Shown: positions 8,686 through 18,189 of the stretch, piece after piece
Layout: each line of letters opens with the position of its first letter
Numbering within the stretch: the first letter of the stretch is position 1
Assembly: GCA_964420455.1 (NCBI GenBank)
Contig: CAYQTO010000005.1
Span: forward strand, 3,046-67,045
Direction of reading: 5' to 3'
Origin: CAYQTO01 sp964420455
GTDB taxonomy: Bacteria; Sumerlaeota; Sumerlaeia; SLMS01
Length of the DNA stretch: 64,000 nucleotides
Translations under genes and position numbers: made by a program
The notes under the pieces: generated by a model
Seen by the model: only the letters and a program-made list of their open reading frames with translations
What the model was told of the DNA's origin: nothing
Database searches by the model: none

Positions 8686-9995
8686 CCCCGCCCCGCCGCG
8701 TCCTCATTGTGTGCCCGCGGTTTCCCCCCACCAACGCCGCCGACATGCACCGTGTCCGTACCAGCCTTCCCCACTTTCGCGACCACGGTTGGGAGCCTGT
8801 CGTCCTCGCGGCCAATCCCAAGCACACGGAGCACGGCGAGGATCCCCTTCTTCTCGAGACCCTCCCGCACGACGCGGAGATTCATCGTATAGACGAATCC
8901 CCGCCCCTGCACGCACGGCTCCTTGGCGTCAACAGCATCGCCGTCCGCCTCCACGACTCGCTCCACATCGCCGCCCGCTCGCTGCTTTCCGCCCGGACCT
9001 TCGACCTCGTCTACTTCTCCACCACCGTCTTCGGTGTCATGCCCCTTGGCGTCCGGTGGAAGCGCGCCTTTGGTGTGCCCTTCGTGCTCGACTTCCAGGA
9101 TCCGTGGGCGAACCGGTACTACTTCGAGACGGGCGTCCGCCCGCCTGGCGGCTGGTGGAAATTCCGCCTTGTCTATGCGCAGGCTCGACGACTCGAGGCC
9201 CGCACGGTCCCCCATGCCAGCGGCCTTGTCGCCGTCAGCCGCTGGTACCTCGACGACCTCCACGCCCGATTCCCCGCCACCGCGCGGGTTCCTTCCGCGG
9301 TCATTCCCTTCGGGGTGTCCGCTCGCGACTTCGAGGTCCCTGCCCGCGCCGGCATTCGTCATGATGTCTTCCCTCCCGACGCCGACCACCGCTGGGTCTA
9401 CGTCGGCCGCGGCGGCGAGGACATGCACCGCGCCCTCGGTTTGCTTTTCGGCGCCTTGGCGGACCTCCGTGGCGAGGCGTCGCTCCCCACGCCCCGTCTC
9501 CATTTCGTCGGGACCAGCTATGCCTCCGGCGGCCGCGAGGCAAAGTCCGTCGAGCCCGTCGCCACGCAAGCCGGGGTCGGCGACCTCGTCGAGGAGAGGC
9601 CCCTGCGAATCCCCTACTTCGAGGCCATCAGCCTCATGCAGGAAGCGACCGTTCTGATGCTGGTCGGGTCCGACGACGAGCGATACAACGCGAGCAAGCT
9701 GTACCCTGCGTTACTGGCACGCAGGCCGGTGCTTGCCTTTGTCCATGGAGGGTGCCCTGCGGCGGCGGCCGTCCGCGCGTGCGGGGCCGGTCGCGTGGTC
9801 CCCATCGAGGGCGATCCCGGGGAGGCCCGCGAGGCGGCCCGGGAGGCTGTCCGCTGGGCAATGGGGCTCTCCCGCGCCGATGTCCCGGCGCTGGATTTCC
9901 CGGGCCTGCCGCCCTGGACCGCGGAGGACCTGACCGCTGCCCAGTGCCGCCTTTTCGAGGACGCTGTGGCGCATCACGCCGCGGGGAGGAGCTGA
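8682..9995 (+). CDS. glycosyltransferase family 4-like protein
   Basis: A 437-residue protein. The N-terminus (RRVLIVCPRFPPTNAADMHRVRT) resembles GT4 enzymes whose acceptor loop is P-x-F-P-P. LDFQDPWANRYY is the D-x-R/Q-D-P-W motif common in this subgroup, and a C-terminal SKLYPALLARRPVLAFV matches its donor-domain K-L-x-E/P-x-x-x-x-x-x-P-V. The start ATG overlaps the previous stop. At 8887 the GTATAGAC word is read as R-I-D using the uncommon codon ATA. It is the last gene of the plus operon and converges on the wza-like gene 27 nt away. Confidence 0.8.
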   Translation: MTPPRRVLIVCPRFPPTNAADMHRVRTSLPHFRDHGWEPVVLAANPKHTEHGEDPLLLETLPHDAEIHRIDESPPLHARLLGVNSIAVRLHDSLHIAARSLLSARTFDLVYFSTTVFGVMPLGVRWKRAFGVPFVLDFQDPWANRYYFETGVRPPGGWWKFRLVYAQARRLEARTVPHASGLVAVSRWYLDDLHARFPATARVPSAVIPFGVSARDFEVPARAGIRHDVFPPDADHRWVYVGRGGEDMHRALGLLFGALADLRGEASLPTPRLHFVGTSYASGGREAKSVEPVATQAGVGDLVEERPLRIPYFEAISLMQEATVLMLVGSDDERYNASKLYPALLARRPVLAFVHGGCPAAAAVRACGAGRVVPIEGDPGEAREAAREAVRWAMGLSRADVPALDFPGLPPWTAEDLTAAQCRLFEDAVAHHAAGRS

Positions 9996-10022
9996 TCGAT
10001 CCCGCCGTCGCCGTCTCCCGGC

Positions 10023-11174
10023 CTAGAAGCCGGCCGGTGTATACGTCGCGTTGACGCCGGTGCTGGCCGTGGCGCGGAAGATGTTGCTGATGTCGTCGAC
10101 GACCGCGCGCCAGCCGCTTGTATAGACGTAGATGCGATCGTTGTCGCGCAGGGCGAAGTCGCGCTCGCGGCGGGCCATGATTCTCCGCCCGTCCATGTAA
10201 TAGGAGTCCACGACCCCGGACGGCCGGGGGCGGACCACCTCGATCCGTGAATGGGCCCGGTACCGAAGGCCGCCTACCTCCGTCAGCACCTGGTCCACCG
10301 TGCGAAGGCCGGGGCCGAGGAAGACGACCCGCGGGTTCTCGACCGATCCGTGAACCGAGACGGTACCTGCGGGCGGGATGTAGACCACGTCGTCCGGCAG
10401 CAGCGGAATGTTGTAGCTCAGGTCGCCGCCGAGGATGAACTCGTCGAGGGGGATGATGATCTCGCGGCGTTCCGCCGGGCCGTCCTCGCGGAAAGTCAGT
10501 TCCATCGGATCGTCGATTCGCGGGCGGGTTCCCTTGAGGATCTCCTCCACCGCTTTCGAGCGGTAGACCTTGAGGTATTGCGCCGGGGGAAGACCGTTGC
10601 GGGCTCCGAGCGTCAGGCCACCCGCCTTGAAGATCATCTCGAGCAAGGTGTCGTCGCGTTGGAGCGGATAACGCCCCGGCGTCGCCACCGTGCCCAACAC
10701 GGTCACCTGGTTCGACTCAAACCGCTCGATGGTGACGATGGGCGTGGGGTTGCGAACGATGCTCGAGAGGGCGGCGGCCAGCTCGCGCTCGAGCTGGCGC
10801 GGCGTCTTGTCGTGCACCCGGATCGCCCCCACATGCGGCAGCACGAGCATCGGATTCTCGGTGATGGTGAACCGGTTGCCGGGGGTTTCCGGGTCCTGTC
10901 CCGGGGAGAAAAGCTCCGGCCTGTCGAGCACCGCGATGGAGATCTCGTCGCCGGGACCAAGGAGGTAATTCTCGCTCGTGAACTGGGGCTCGAGCGCCAT
11001 GAGTGCGTCCCAATCGGTCGGAGTCCCCAAGGCCTCCACATCGAGCGGTGGCGGGATGTAATCGCTCCGCTGGCTCCGGGGTCCATACACGCATCCCGTC
11101 GTGCCCATCAGCACAAGGCAGATGAACACCAGTGCTTGGGAAAGTCGCAGGGGCGTTGCCGGTCGTGGGATCAT
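10023..11174 (-). CDS. polysaccharide export outer-membrane protein (Wza family)
   Basis: A 383-residue exporter subunit that would form the outer-membrane and periplasmic channel for the polysaccharide. The N-terminus has a hydrophobic signal ending in M-G-T-T-G-C, close to a lipobox, so it is probably a lipoprotein. Residues around 65-150 (YLLGPGDEISIAVLDRPE) form the Poly_export domain. VTVLGTVATPGRYPL and VSVHGSVENPRVVF begin two SLBB-type repeats. The ATG at 11174 overlaps the stop of the Wzc-like kinase, the usual partner. The last residues (N-A-T-Y-T-P-A-G-F) give an aromatic C-terminal Phe. Confidence 0.9.
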   Translation of the reverse strand: MIPRPATPLRLSQALVFICLVLMGTTGCVYGPRSQRSDYIPPPLDVEALGTPTDWDALMALEPQFTSENYLLGPGDEISIAVLDRPELFSPGQDPETPGNRFTITENPMLVLPHVGAIRVHDKTPRQLERELAAALSSIVRNPTPIVTIERFESNQVTVLGTVATPGRYPLQRDDTLLEMIFKAGGLTLGARNGLPPAQYLKVYRSKAVEEILKGTRPRIDDPMELTFREDGPAERREIIIPLDEFILGGDLSYNIPLLPDDVVYIPPAGTVSVHGSVENPRVVFLGPGLRTVDQVLTEVGGLRYRAHSRIEVVRPRPSGVVDSYYMDGRRIMARRERDFALRDNDRIYVYTSGWRAVVDDISNIFRATASTGVNATYTPAGF

Positions 11175-13417
11175 GTCTCGCTCTGTCGGGTGTAGTAGCC
11201 GTACTTGTAGGTTTCCATCTGGGCGCTGCGCGAGGGGCTCGAGTTGTTGTACACCGCGCCGATGATGTTTGCGCCGACCGCGTGGAGCTTCTGGCACACG
11301 CGGGTCAGGTTCGCCATGGGGGTCCGTCCCTGGAGGACCACGAGGACGACGCCGTCCACCCGGGTCGACAGCACCAGCGGGTCGGCGATGCCGTCTGCCG
11401 GCGGCGAGTCGATGATGATCACGTCGTAGCGTTCCCGCAATTCCACCAGAAGGTTCTGGAGCTTGCGTCCTTCGAGGAGGCTGATCGGCGACGGCGAGCT
11501 GAAGCCCGCCGGCAGCACGTCGAGGTTCTCGTGCTGGCTCGAAAGGACGGCTCGCTCGAGCTCGCACTGGGACGTGATGACATCGGTCAGGCCCGGCTGG
11601 CGGGGAACCTCGAAAATGCGGTGGATCGACGGCCTCTTGAGGTCGCCATCGATCAGCAACGTCCGCGACCCCTGCTCGGCGGAGAAAAGCGCCAGATTCG
11701 CCGACACCGTCGACTTGCCCTCGCGGGGCCGCGCCGATGTCACCAGCAGCAACTGGTTCCGGCTGTCGACCGCCGTGTAATTGATCGATGTCCGCAGGTA
11801 CCGGAACGCCTCCGCGTTCGACTCGCTGGTCCCTTCCCCGGTGGCGAGGACGCCGGGCGCACGTCGCTTGCCGGTCAGGCTCCGCTTCTTGCCCGCATGC
11901 CTGATATACGGCAACACCGCCAGCGAGGGGACGCCCAGCTGGCGCTCGATCACCTCGGGGTTGCGCACCGAGCGGTCGATCCACTGGAGGAACAGCACCA
12001 TGGCGATGCCGGTAAAGAGCCCCATAAAGGCGAAGGACCCGATGGTTCGCGTCACGCTTGGCGAGGAGGGAACCGTCGGGATGCTGGCCTCGCTGACCAC
12101 GGAAACGTTGTTCGGCGCCACATCCACCAGCACCTCGAGCCGGTTTACCTGATCCAGCAGGGCATTGAAGATCTGGCGGGTCGATTCCACCTCGCGCTGC
12201 AGCACGCGGAACTGGATCATCTTTTCGTCGATCTGTTCCAGGGCCGCCTCCTGGACCTGTTCCCGCTCCCGGAGCGACAGGAGGCGGGACTCCGCCTGGC
12301 GCAGTTCGAGCTGCTTCGACGAGACCGCGGCCTGAACGTACTCCTCGGTCTTCTGCGCGACCTGGTCCTCGATGCGGGCGAGTTGCTGGCGCACGAGCAC
12401 GAGCGGGCGGTAGTCGTCCTCGTACTCCGCGGCGAGCGTGGCTTCCCTCGCCTCGAGCGCCTCCCGCTGTTCCTTCAGCGGCGCCAGCACGGTTACCTGG
12501 CCGGTCACCAGGGACTTGCGCGCGAGCTCCTCCGCGAACTCCATCTCCGATTTCAGACGGTCGACCGCCTGCAGCTGCGCCTCCACGGTCCGCCGGATTT
12601 CCACCAGGTTGTTGATCGCGAGCTCGCGCGATTCCTCCGTCAGGCGGATGTCCGCCTCGCCGCTGAAGTCGAAGACCGCCTGCTCCGCCGTCTCCAACCG
12701 CGCCTTCGTCTCGTCAATCTGCTCGCGAAGGAACCGCTGCGAGAAGTTGAGCGACTCGCGCTTCTCCTCATGGATGCTGTCGATGAACTGGGTGCAGAAT
12801 TCCTCGCACAGGCGCACCGCCTCGTCGCGCTTGCCGCGGCGCACCCGGATTTCGATCAGCTTGGTGTCGGGGATCTGGTTGACGGAGAGACTGCCCAGGA
12901 GGGCCCGGGCGCGGTTCTGCTCACGGAGCCGGTCCGAGTTTCCCGTCGGCATCTCGTAAGACACCAGCAGGGAGCGGATGGTGCCGCGGACCCAGCTGAC
13001 GGTGCGGTTGAAGTGGCCGAGAGGGGATTGGTCGGGGGGGGCGGGGGCGCCGGCGCTTGGTGTGCCGATGGCATCGAGGACCGCGGCCGCGATTCGGGGC
13101 GATCGGATCAGCTGCACCGCCGTCCGCAATTCGTCGCGCTGATAGATCAGTGAGCTCCGTTCGCCGAAATCCACGATCTGGCCCGCGGAGGGCTCGAACT
13201 TCAGCGTCGCCGTGGAGGTCCACACGGGGTTGGCCCGGCGCAGCTGGACAACCCCGAGGGCCAGAAACAGCACCACAAAAACGAGGATCAGGGGGAGCCG
13301 GTGCCACAGCAGGAGGAGGTATCGCAGTTCACCGTCCTGCTCCGGTGCCGGGGTCCAGGGGCGGTTTCCAGGCCTCGGGTTCGCGGCCGAGGAAGGCCCA
13401 CGGGGGGGGATCGACAT
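11171..13417 (-). CDS. Wzc-like chain-length regulator fused to tyrosine autokinase
   Basis: About 748 residues. An N-terminal Wzz domain has a first membrane segment (residues about 41-57) and a long coiled coil, then a second membrane segment (TIGSFAFMGLFTGIAMVLFL), then a cytoplasmic BY-kinase domain. Walker A is R-P-R-E-G-K-S-T, Walker A' is L-L-I-D-G-D-L-K-R-P and Walker B is V-I-I-I-D-S-P-P. The tail (M-E-T-Y-K-Y-G-Y-Y-T) is the tyrosine cluster that is autophosphorylated in this family. It would control chain length and export with the Wza-like protein. I chose ATG 13417; a GTG at 13480 would add 21 residues that look uncharacteristic. Confidence 0.92.
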   Translation of the reverse strand: MSIPPRGPSSAANPRPGNRPWTPAPEQDGELRYLLLLWHRLPLILVFVVLFLALGVVQLRRANPVWTSTATLKFEPSAGQIVDFGERSSLIYQRDELRTAVQLIRSPRIAAAVLDAIGTPSAGAPAPPDQSPLGHFNRTVSWVRGTIRSLLVSYEMPTGNSDRLREQNRARALLGSLSVNQIPDTKLIEIRVRRGKRDEAVRLCEEFCTQFIDSIHEEKRESLNFSQRFLREQIDETKARLETAEQAVFDFSGEADIRLTEESRELAINNLVEIRRTVEAQLQAVDRLKSEMEFAEELARKSLVTGQVTVLAPLKEQREALEAREATLAAEYEDDYRPLVLVRQQLARIEDQVAQKTEEYVQAAVSSKQLELRQAESRLLSLREREQVQEAALEQIDEKMIQFRVLQREVESTRQIFNALLDQVNRLEVLVDVAPNNVSVVSEASIPTVPSSPSVTRTIGSFAFMGLFTGIAMVLFLQWIDRSVRNPEVIERQLGVPSLAVLPYIRHAGKKRSLTGKRRAPGVLATGEGTSESNAEAFRYLRTSINYTAVDSRNQLLLVTSARPREGKSTVSANLALFSAEQGSRTLLIDGDLKRPSIHRIFEVPRQPGLTDVITSQCELERAVLSSQHENLDVLPAGFSSPSPISLLEGRKLQNLLVELRERYDVIIIDSPPADGIADPLVLSTRVDGVVLVVLQGRTPMANLTRVCQKLHAVGANIIGAVYNNSSPSRSAQMETYKYGYYTRQSET

Positions 13418-13490
13418 AGGGAGGCGTACATCCTTCACACAAGCAAAGTTCGGAAAGTGGTCCGGAAACTCCGAAGCCACGCAACCCCAT

Positions 13491-14867
13491 TCATTCGTCA
13501 GAATCAGAGATTGTCAGCGCTCGTGCGCTACAGACAAAGGCCAGCGCCGCCAATGTCTGGAAACCGATTGTGGGAATCCTCAGGGGGAAGTCGGTGAAAC
13601 TGTGCAGTAGCAACGTGGCCACGCCGACCACGACTGCCCGCTGGAGAAACCGCAGCGAGCGCGATCCCCGGCGAATAAATCGCCTCATGATCATCCACAC
13701 CGCTGCCAGGAAAAGCCCCCCACCGACAACCAAACCCACCAGCCCCATCTCCGCAAGGTACTGGACGTAGTCATTGTGCGCGTGCACGGGAACCTTGCGC
13801 GCGATGAAGTTCCCCAACTCGATATTCAGGATGAACTCCCCACCCCCCGGCCCGACCCCCAAACCATAGCTCGCCGCGAAGGCACTCAGGCAGGCCAGCC
13901 AGAACTCCACACGCCCCTTCAACTGCCCCGCCTGCGACGGGTCGAACCGCTCGCCGTACTCCTCGGCGACCCCAATAAGGATGAGCATCGCCAGCACGCC
14001 GACCACCGCGCCTGTCAGCAGTGCGGCGGGATTCTCCAGCACCCGGAGGCCCAGGGCCCGGCGGTTCTCCCAAAGGGCCCACGCCACAAGGGCCCCCACA
14101 CCAACCAGCAGCGAGGACCGGGAGAAGGACACGAGCCAGCCGAGCGCCGCCGCCGCGATAAGCACCCCGACCAACAGGGCCCGGTCGCCCCGCGCTGTCT
14201 GGGTCAGCGGATCGTCGCCACCGCCACCCCGCCCACGCACCACCAACGCGATTGCCGGCGGCAAGCCCAGCAACACCGCTGCAGCGTGGTGATTCGGATT
14301 GTAAAGCGCCGCGTTCGCCCGCGCCGCATTGCCCAGGACATAGCGCCCCAGGCCCCACCACCCTTCGATCATCGCCAACCCGATCACACCCCCCAGCACC
14401 ACATACCGCGCCCCGCGATTCCGACATGCCACAATCGCCATCAGGAAGAAGCCCAGCGACGCCAGCCACTGGTTGACCGCATCAAGACCCGCCTGGGGCG
14501 CGAGCCCGAGAGGGGTCCACGCGACCGGCTCGAGCCCGGCACCCTCCCGCGCCTGCCGCATCATCGTCCAATAAGGCGAAATTGCCTGCGCCAGTCCTCC
14601 GGGAACCGGCGCCAGGTACAACGCTCCCCAAAGCGCGGAAAACAGCAGCAACCCGGCGATCGAAAGCGCGGCCGGCGACATGGGAAGTCCCCCATTCGGC
14701 CGCTGGACCACCAATAATACCGCCGCCAGCGCCCCCCCGATCCCGCAAACCGTGAACACCGCCGCCCTCGGCACCGTCACCAGCGCGAAGCCCTCGAAGC
14801 CAAGCCCCGCCAGCAGCAGCCCCGCACAGATCACGGCGAATACCCAGGACAACGTGCTCTCCATCAT
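13491..14867 (-). CDS. O-antigen ligase/polymerase family membrane protein (Wzy_C)
   Basis: A 458-residue polytopic membrane protein. The signature is V-H-A-H-N-D-Y-V-Q-Y-L-A-E-M-G-L-V-G, about residues 355-375, the periplasmic H-x-H-N-x-x-x-Q of the Wzy_C superfamily, followed by hydrophobic helices. NPNHHAAAVLL upstream is a second conserved loop seen in bacterial O-antigen ligases. Its ATG (two successive Met codons) overlaps the stop of the TPR protein. With a separate polymerase candidate at 4648-6225, this one may attach or further polymerise chains. Ligase versus polymerase cannot be decided. Confidence 0.82.
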   Translation of the reverse strand: MMESTLSWVFAVICAGLLLAGLGFEGFALVTVPRAAVFTVCGIGGALAAVLLVVQRPNGGLPMSPAALSIAGLLLFSALWGALYLAPVPGGLAQAISPYWTMMRQAREGAGLEPVAWTPLGLAPQAGLDAVNQWLASLGFFLMAIVACRNRGARYVVLGGVIGLAMIEGWWGLGRYVLGNAARANAALYNPNHHAAAVLLGLPPAIALVVRGRGGGGDDPLTQTARGDRALLVGVLIAAAALGWLVSFSRSSLLVGVGALVAWALWENRRALGLRVLENPAALLTGAVVGVLAMLILIGVAEEYGERFDPSQAGQLKGRVEFWLACLSAFAASYGLGVGPGGGEFILNIELGNFIARKVPVHAHNDYVQYLAEMGLVGLVVGGGLFLAAVWMIMRRFIRRGSRSLRFLQRAVVVGVATLLLHSFTDFPLRIPTIGFQTLAALAFVCSARALTISDSDE

Positions 14868-16108
14868 TCGCTTGCCGGAGCCTCCTCCGCGACCGCGATC
14901 GACAGATTGCCGACAAGCACCCTCGCCTCTCCCGCGACCCCGTTGTGCCTCATCTGGAGCACCAGCGAGGCGACCTCGCCCTCCCGCGAGGAGGGAACCA
15001 ACACCCGAAGCACCTTGGTGCCCTCCTCACCCAGCGACTCCCCACGATGCCGCTTGCCGGCCGCCTGTGCCTGAAACTCCACCGTCGCCGAACCCGGCGG
15101 GTCCGCCGTCACCTCGATCGTCGCCCGCAAGGGAGGCGACCCTGCCGGCAACACGAACTGATGAAACTGCCAGGCGGCGCTGCGCCCACCGTTGTGCTCC
15201 AGCTCGACGCGCACTCGCCGCCCGTATTCCCCCCCCTCGTCCAGCGATCCGGAAACGAAACGGTTCATCGGCAGCGGCTGCCACCCGAGGGGGAAGGCAG
15301 CCCGGTCGAAGACCGCCAGGGTCGGCTCCCGCGGGCCATACAGGATCGGGGTTCCGCCCACAGTTCTCAGGCCCTCCGGCGCATTGCGCCGCCACACCCG
15401 GAGCAGCGCCGCCGGCACCACCGGATTCATCAACCGCCGGGCGAGCTGGCTCGAGGTGTCCGAAACCGAAAGGGCTGCTTCCGGCATCAGGCCAAAGACC
15501 CCCTGGTTGAACTCCAGGTTGTTTCCAAGGAGCAGAAGGGCGAGGCGGCCTGCCTCCGCCGGATCTTCGGCCAGGGGGAGAACCAGACCATAAACCTCCG
15601 GCGGCGTGAGCCCGCTCTGGAGGAGCGCCCGTGTGGCGTCCGTCCGCCCTGCGGGGTCCAGCCGTGCGTTTGACAAAGCCGACTCGATGGCCCGGTCGCG
15701 GTCGCCCAGGGCGCTATAGAGCGGGGCGGTCTCGTTCCTAAGCAGGGGATTGGCGGGCGCGAGTGCCTCCGCTGTCGCCAACGCGCTGGCAGCCTGCCCG
15801 GTCCTTCCCTCGTTGATGCGCAGCCAGGCGAGCTCGGTCCACAGGAGCGGCTCGAAGGGCGAGAGGGTCATCGCCTCGCCAAGCAGTTCCTCCGCCCCCT
15901 CGATATCGGGAGGGAACCGCTGGTCCCAACGGGCGCGGGTCGCCTTCTGGAGGGCGAGGACCCGGCGGGGCACCTCCTCGTTGGGAGTCAGCGCCAGATC
16001 GTCGACTGAAAGCTCCAACGCCAGCGAACCCGCCTGTGACGGTGGCCAGACGGAGAAGGGCAAAAGGGCGAGGATCAGCGCCGGCAGCAGCGGCAGGTAG
16101 CGGAGCAA
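14864..16108 (-). CDS. secreted or periplasmic TPR protein of the exopolysaccharide locus
   Basis: A 414-residue protein with an N-terminal hydrophobic signal (RYLPLLPALILALLPF) and tetratricopeptide-like helical repeats in residues about 55-170 (W-T-E-L-A-W-L-R-I-N-E-G and the following A-S-A-L-A-T-A-E-A-L). A C-terminal beta-rich segment resembles no family I recognise. It starts at a TTG (16108) with little ribosome-binding signal and is coupled to the Wzy_C protein by an ATGA overlap. Such TPR proteins often scaffold polysaccharide assembly, which is inference. It is the first gene of a probable four-gene unit down to 10023. Confidence 0.7.
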   Translation of the reverse strand: MLRYLPLLPALILALLPFSVWPPSQAGSLALELSVDDLALTPNEEVPRRVLALQKATRARWDQRFPPDIEGAEELLGEAMTLSPFEPLLWTELAWLRINEGRTGQAASALATAEALAPANPLLRNETAPLYSALGDRDRAIESALSNARLDPAGRTDATRALLQSGLTPPEVYGLVLPLAEDPAEAGRLALLLLGNNLEFNQGVFGLMPEAALSVSDTSSQLARRLMNPVVPAALLRVWRRNAPEGLRTVGGTPILYGPREPTLAVFDRAAFPLGWQPLPMNRFVSGSLDEGGEYGRRVRVELEHNGGRSAAWQFHQFVLPAGSPPLRATIEVTADPPGSATVEFQAQAAGKRHRGESLGEEGTKVLRVLVPSSREGEVASLVLQMRHNGVAGEARVLVGNLSIAVAEEAPASE

Positions 16109-16302
16109 AACGGGGGATCTTGGAGCGATGGATTTTGGGTGGGTGTCTGTAAACTAAAGATGGGGCAATCGGTTCTTCGCGACCCACCGGGGCAAGGAAG
16201 GAACGTTGGAAAAAGTGATTTTGATGGAGAGGCAGGGGGGTGCGGCCCGGAAAGTGGGCCGCACTCAGCGCACGAGGGCGGAAAAGTAAAGGCTTTTACA
16301 TT

Positions 16303-17292
16303 TTATTGCTCGTCGAAAACAACCTCATCTATCGAATCGTTGGTGGGATCCGTCACGGCCGCCTGCCGGTCGAAGAGCGGCTTGCGGTTGGCCTCGGAAC
16401 TCGGGGTGCGGGGGGTGGCGGCGCTCCACGGAAACGGGGTTGCACCAACCTGACGCAGGTGCGTCACCGGCTGAACGGGAGGCACCCCACTCGGCGCGGT
16501 GTCGCGCCGCGACGGCTCGATGATCTCGCTTTCGTGGGGCTTGGGGGCGTGGGGATTGTTCGCATACAGCTTGGCCCGCATGGAATCCACCGCTTCTTTG
16601 CGGCGCCGCGAGGATTCGTCCGATTCCAGCGACAGCCCCTTGGGGACCTTCACCTTCGATCCGCTGGAGACAGAGAATCGCCTTGAGGAAACCAGCTCCC
16701 CGCTGCGCCGCTGCATGTCTTCCTCGCTCTCGACGGCGCGCCGCGGGGTTTCCTCCTTGCGCTTGGGAAGCTCCGCCTTGGGCCGGACAGGCATCGCCTG
16801 AGGGGCTGGCTCACGCCGCCAGTTTGTACCGCTCTGGTCCGCCATGGCGCCGAGAAACTGAATCCTCAACGCCTTGAGGATGTCCTTTCGGGGACTCACC
16901 GCGAAGGGCACCTCCCGGTAATCGGGAAAAAAGGCATGCATGGCCTTGTTCAGGCCGAAATTGGCGGCGTCTCCCAGTATCTCCTCCGAGGGGGTCACAC
17001 TCCACTTGGCGAGGAGTTCCTGCAACTGAACGTAGGCTTGCATCGTGGCGTAGCCGATGAAGGCGCCGTACTTCTCTTCCATTGGGGGAGGGCTCCAGGC
17101 GTGCACGGAGGTACACACGGTTTCGTGTAATGCCTTACCCGTTAGCGATTTTGGGTCCGAGTCAATCAGGAACGCTCGTGCACCGTAACTTCTGATTTTC
17201 GAAAGCCCCGGTTTCAGCGTTTGCCCCCAAGCCTCTGGGGGGATCACGCAAATGTGCAGACGTAAATGCCCACCCGGCACGGATTTGTGCAC
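16303..17292 (-). CDS. protein of unknown function with a long disordered tail
   Basis: About 329 residues from a GTG at 17292; the start is uncertain and an internal Met near residue 71 is possible. The first half is folded-looking and mildly hydrophobic (Y-G-A-F-I-G-Y-A-T-M-Q-A-Y-V-Q-L-Q). From about residue 155 on it is basic, proline- and serine-rich and probably disordered, ending acidic (D-E-V-V-F-D-E-Q). No signal peptide or membrane segment. I do not recognise a family. It is divergent from the unknown gene at 17404 across a 111-nt space. Confidence 0.6.
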   Translation of the reverse strand: MHKSVPGGHLRLHICVIPPEAWGQTLKPGLSKIRSYGARAFLIDSDPKSLTGKALHETVCTSVHAWSPPPMEEKYGAFIGYATMQAYVQLQELLAKWSVTPSEEILGDAANFGLNKAMHAFFPDYREVPFAVSPRKDILKALRIQFLGAMADQSGTNWRREPAPQAMPVRPKAELPKRKEETPRRAVESEEDMQRRSGELVSSRRFSVSSGSKVKVPKGLSLESDESSRRRKEAVDSMRAKLYANNPHAPKPHESEIIEPSRRDTAPSGVPPVQPVTHLRQVGATPFPWSAATPRTPSSEANRKPLFDRQAAVTDPTNDSIDEVVFDEQ

Positions 17293-17403
17293 CTCGGGAG
17301 ATTTTGCCGGTGCAGGGTTTCATTCCGCAATTTCCTGCGTGACACGCAGCCGAAACGTCCCATCCTGTGGGGCGAATCTGGACCCCGCTGGAAGGATTGA
17401 ATC

Positions 17404-18186
17404 GTGGCGAAGCGCCTCAGCCTCCTTGTCTATACAGATAGCCGGACCCCACTTGAAACCAGCCAAAGCGCCGATGGCGACGTCCTCCTCCGCTCGGAGT
17501 TCGGTGTTCCCCTGCTTTGGATCTTCTGTTTCGGAGGCCGGAACATCTGGGAACCGGGGGATGACATCGCCGCCCGCGGAGGCGCCGTCGGAAGCCGCAA
17601 CATCTACGAAACCCCGGTCGATGTGGCCCTGACGCGCCTCCAATATGCCACCTCCGCCCTTGGCGGGTCCCGCTACCTCTGGCCGTTCCTCTGCCCCCTT
17701 CCCATCCTCGAACGGCGCCTGCGCGCCCGCGGCCGCCAGGGCTTTGTTCGCGTCGTCGCCCCCTGGATCCTGACCCTGGCGGAAAACGATCTCGACCGCT
17801 GGCGCGCCACCACCGCCTTCGCCGAAAACTGCGTTCACCACGCCGACGTGGACCGCATGCGGGAGGCGCGGCTCGCCCTCCGCCAGTTCGAGGCCTTTTG
17901 CCCCTTCGTCCCCCACGGCGACGGGCGCGACCTCGACCGCATGGAGAAGCTCAAGGTCTACCGCGACCGCCCCGAGATCCTGCGTCTGGTCGCCCTCATG
18001 ATCGGCGATGGCACTGCCGAGGACGTCCTCCAGCGGGGTATCGAGCGCGACGTTATCCCCCAATTTGAGAAGGCACGGCACCTCGAGCCCCTCAAGGAGG
18101 AGCCCCTCAAGCCCTTCCCCGACGAGGAGGGGGCGTCATCCAGCAGTTTGCTGGGCAGGGTGGCTGGCTTGTTCCGGCGGAGATAA
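17404..18186 (+). CDS. protein of unknown function
   Basis: A 260-residue soluble protein. The GTG start at 17404 has an AAGGA about 8 nt upstream. The first 120 residues look like a compact alpha/beta domain (P-L-L-W-I-F-C-F-G-G-R-N-I-W-E), the remainder is helical and charged, and the tail ends R-V-A-G-L-F-R-R-R. No known motif. A GTCTATAC word lies at codons 9-11 (V-Y-T). It converges on the FecR-like gene with only 3 nt between stops. Confidence 0.65.
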   Translation: MAKRLSLLVYTDSRTPLETSQSADGDVLLRSEFGVPLLWIFCFGGRNIWEPGDDIAARGGAVGSRNIYETPVDVALTRLQYATSALGGSRYLWPFLCPLPILERRLRARGRQGFVRVVAPWILTLAENDLDRWRATTAFAENCVHHADVDRMREARLALRQFEAFCPFVPHGDGRDLDRMEKLKVYRDRPEILRLVALMIGDGTAEDVLQRGIERDVIPQFEKARHLEPLKEEPLKPFPDEEGASSSSLLGRVAGLFRRR

Positions 18187-18189
18187 GGC

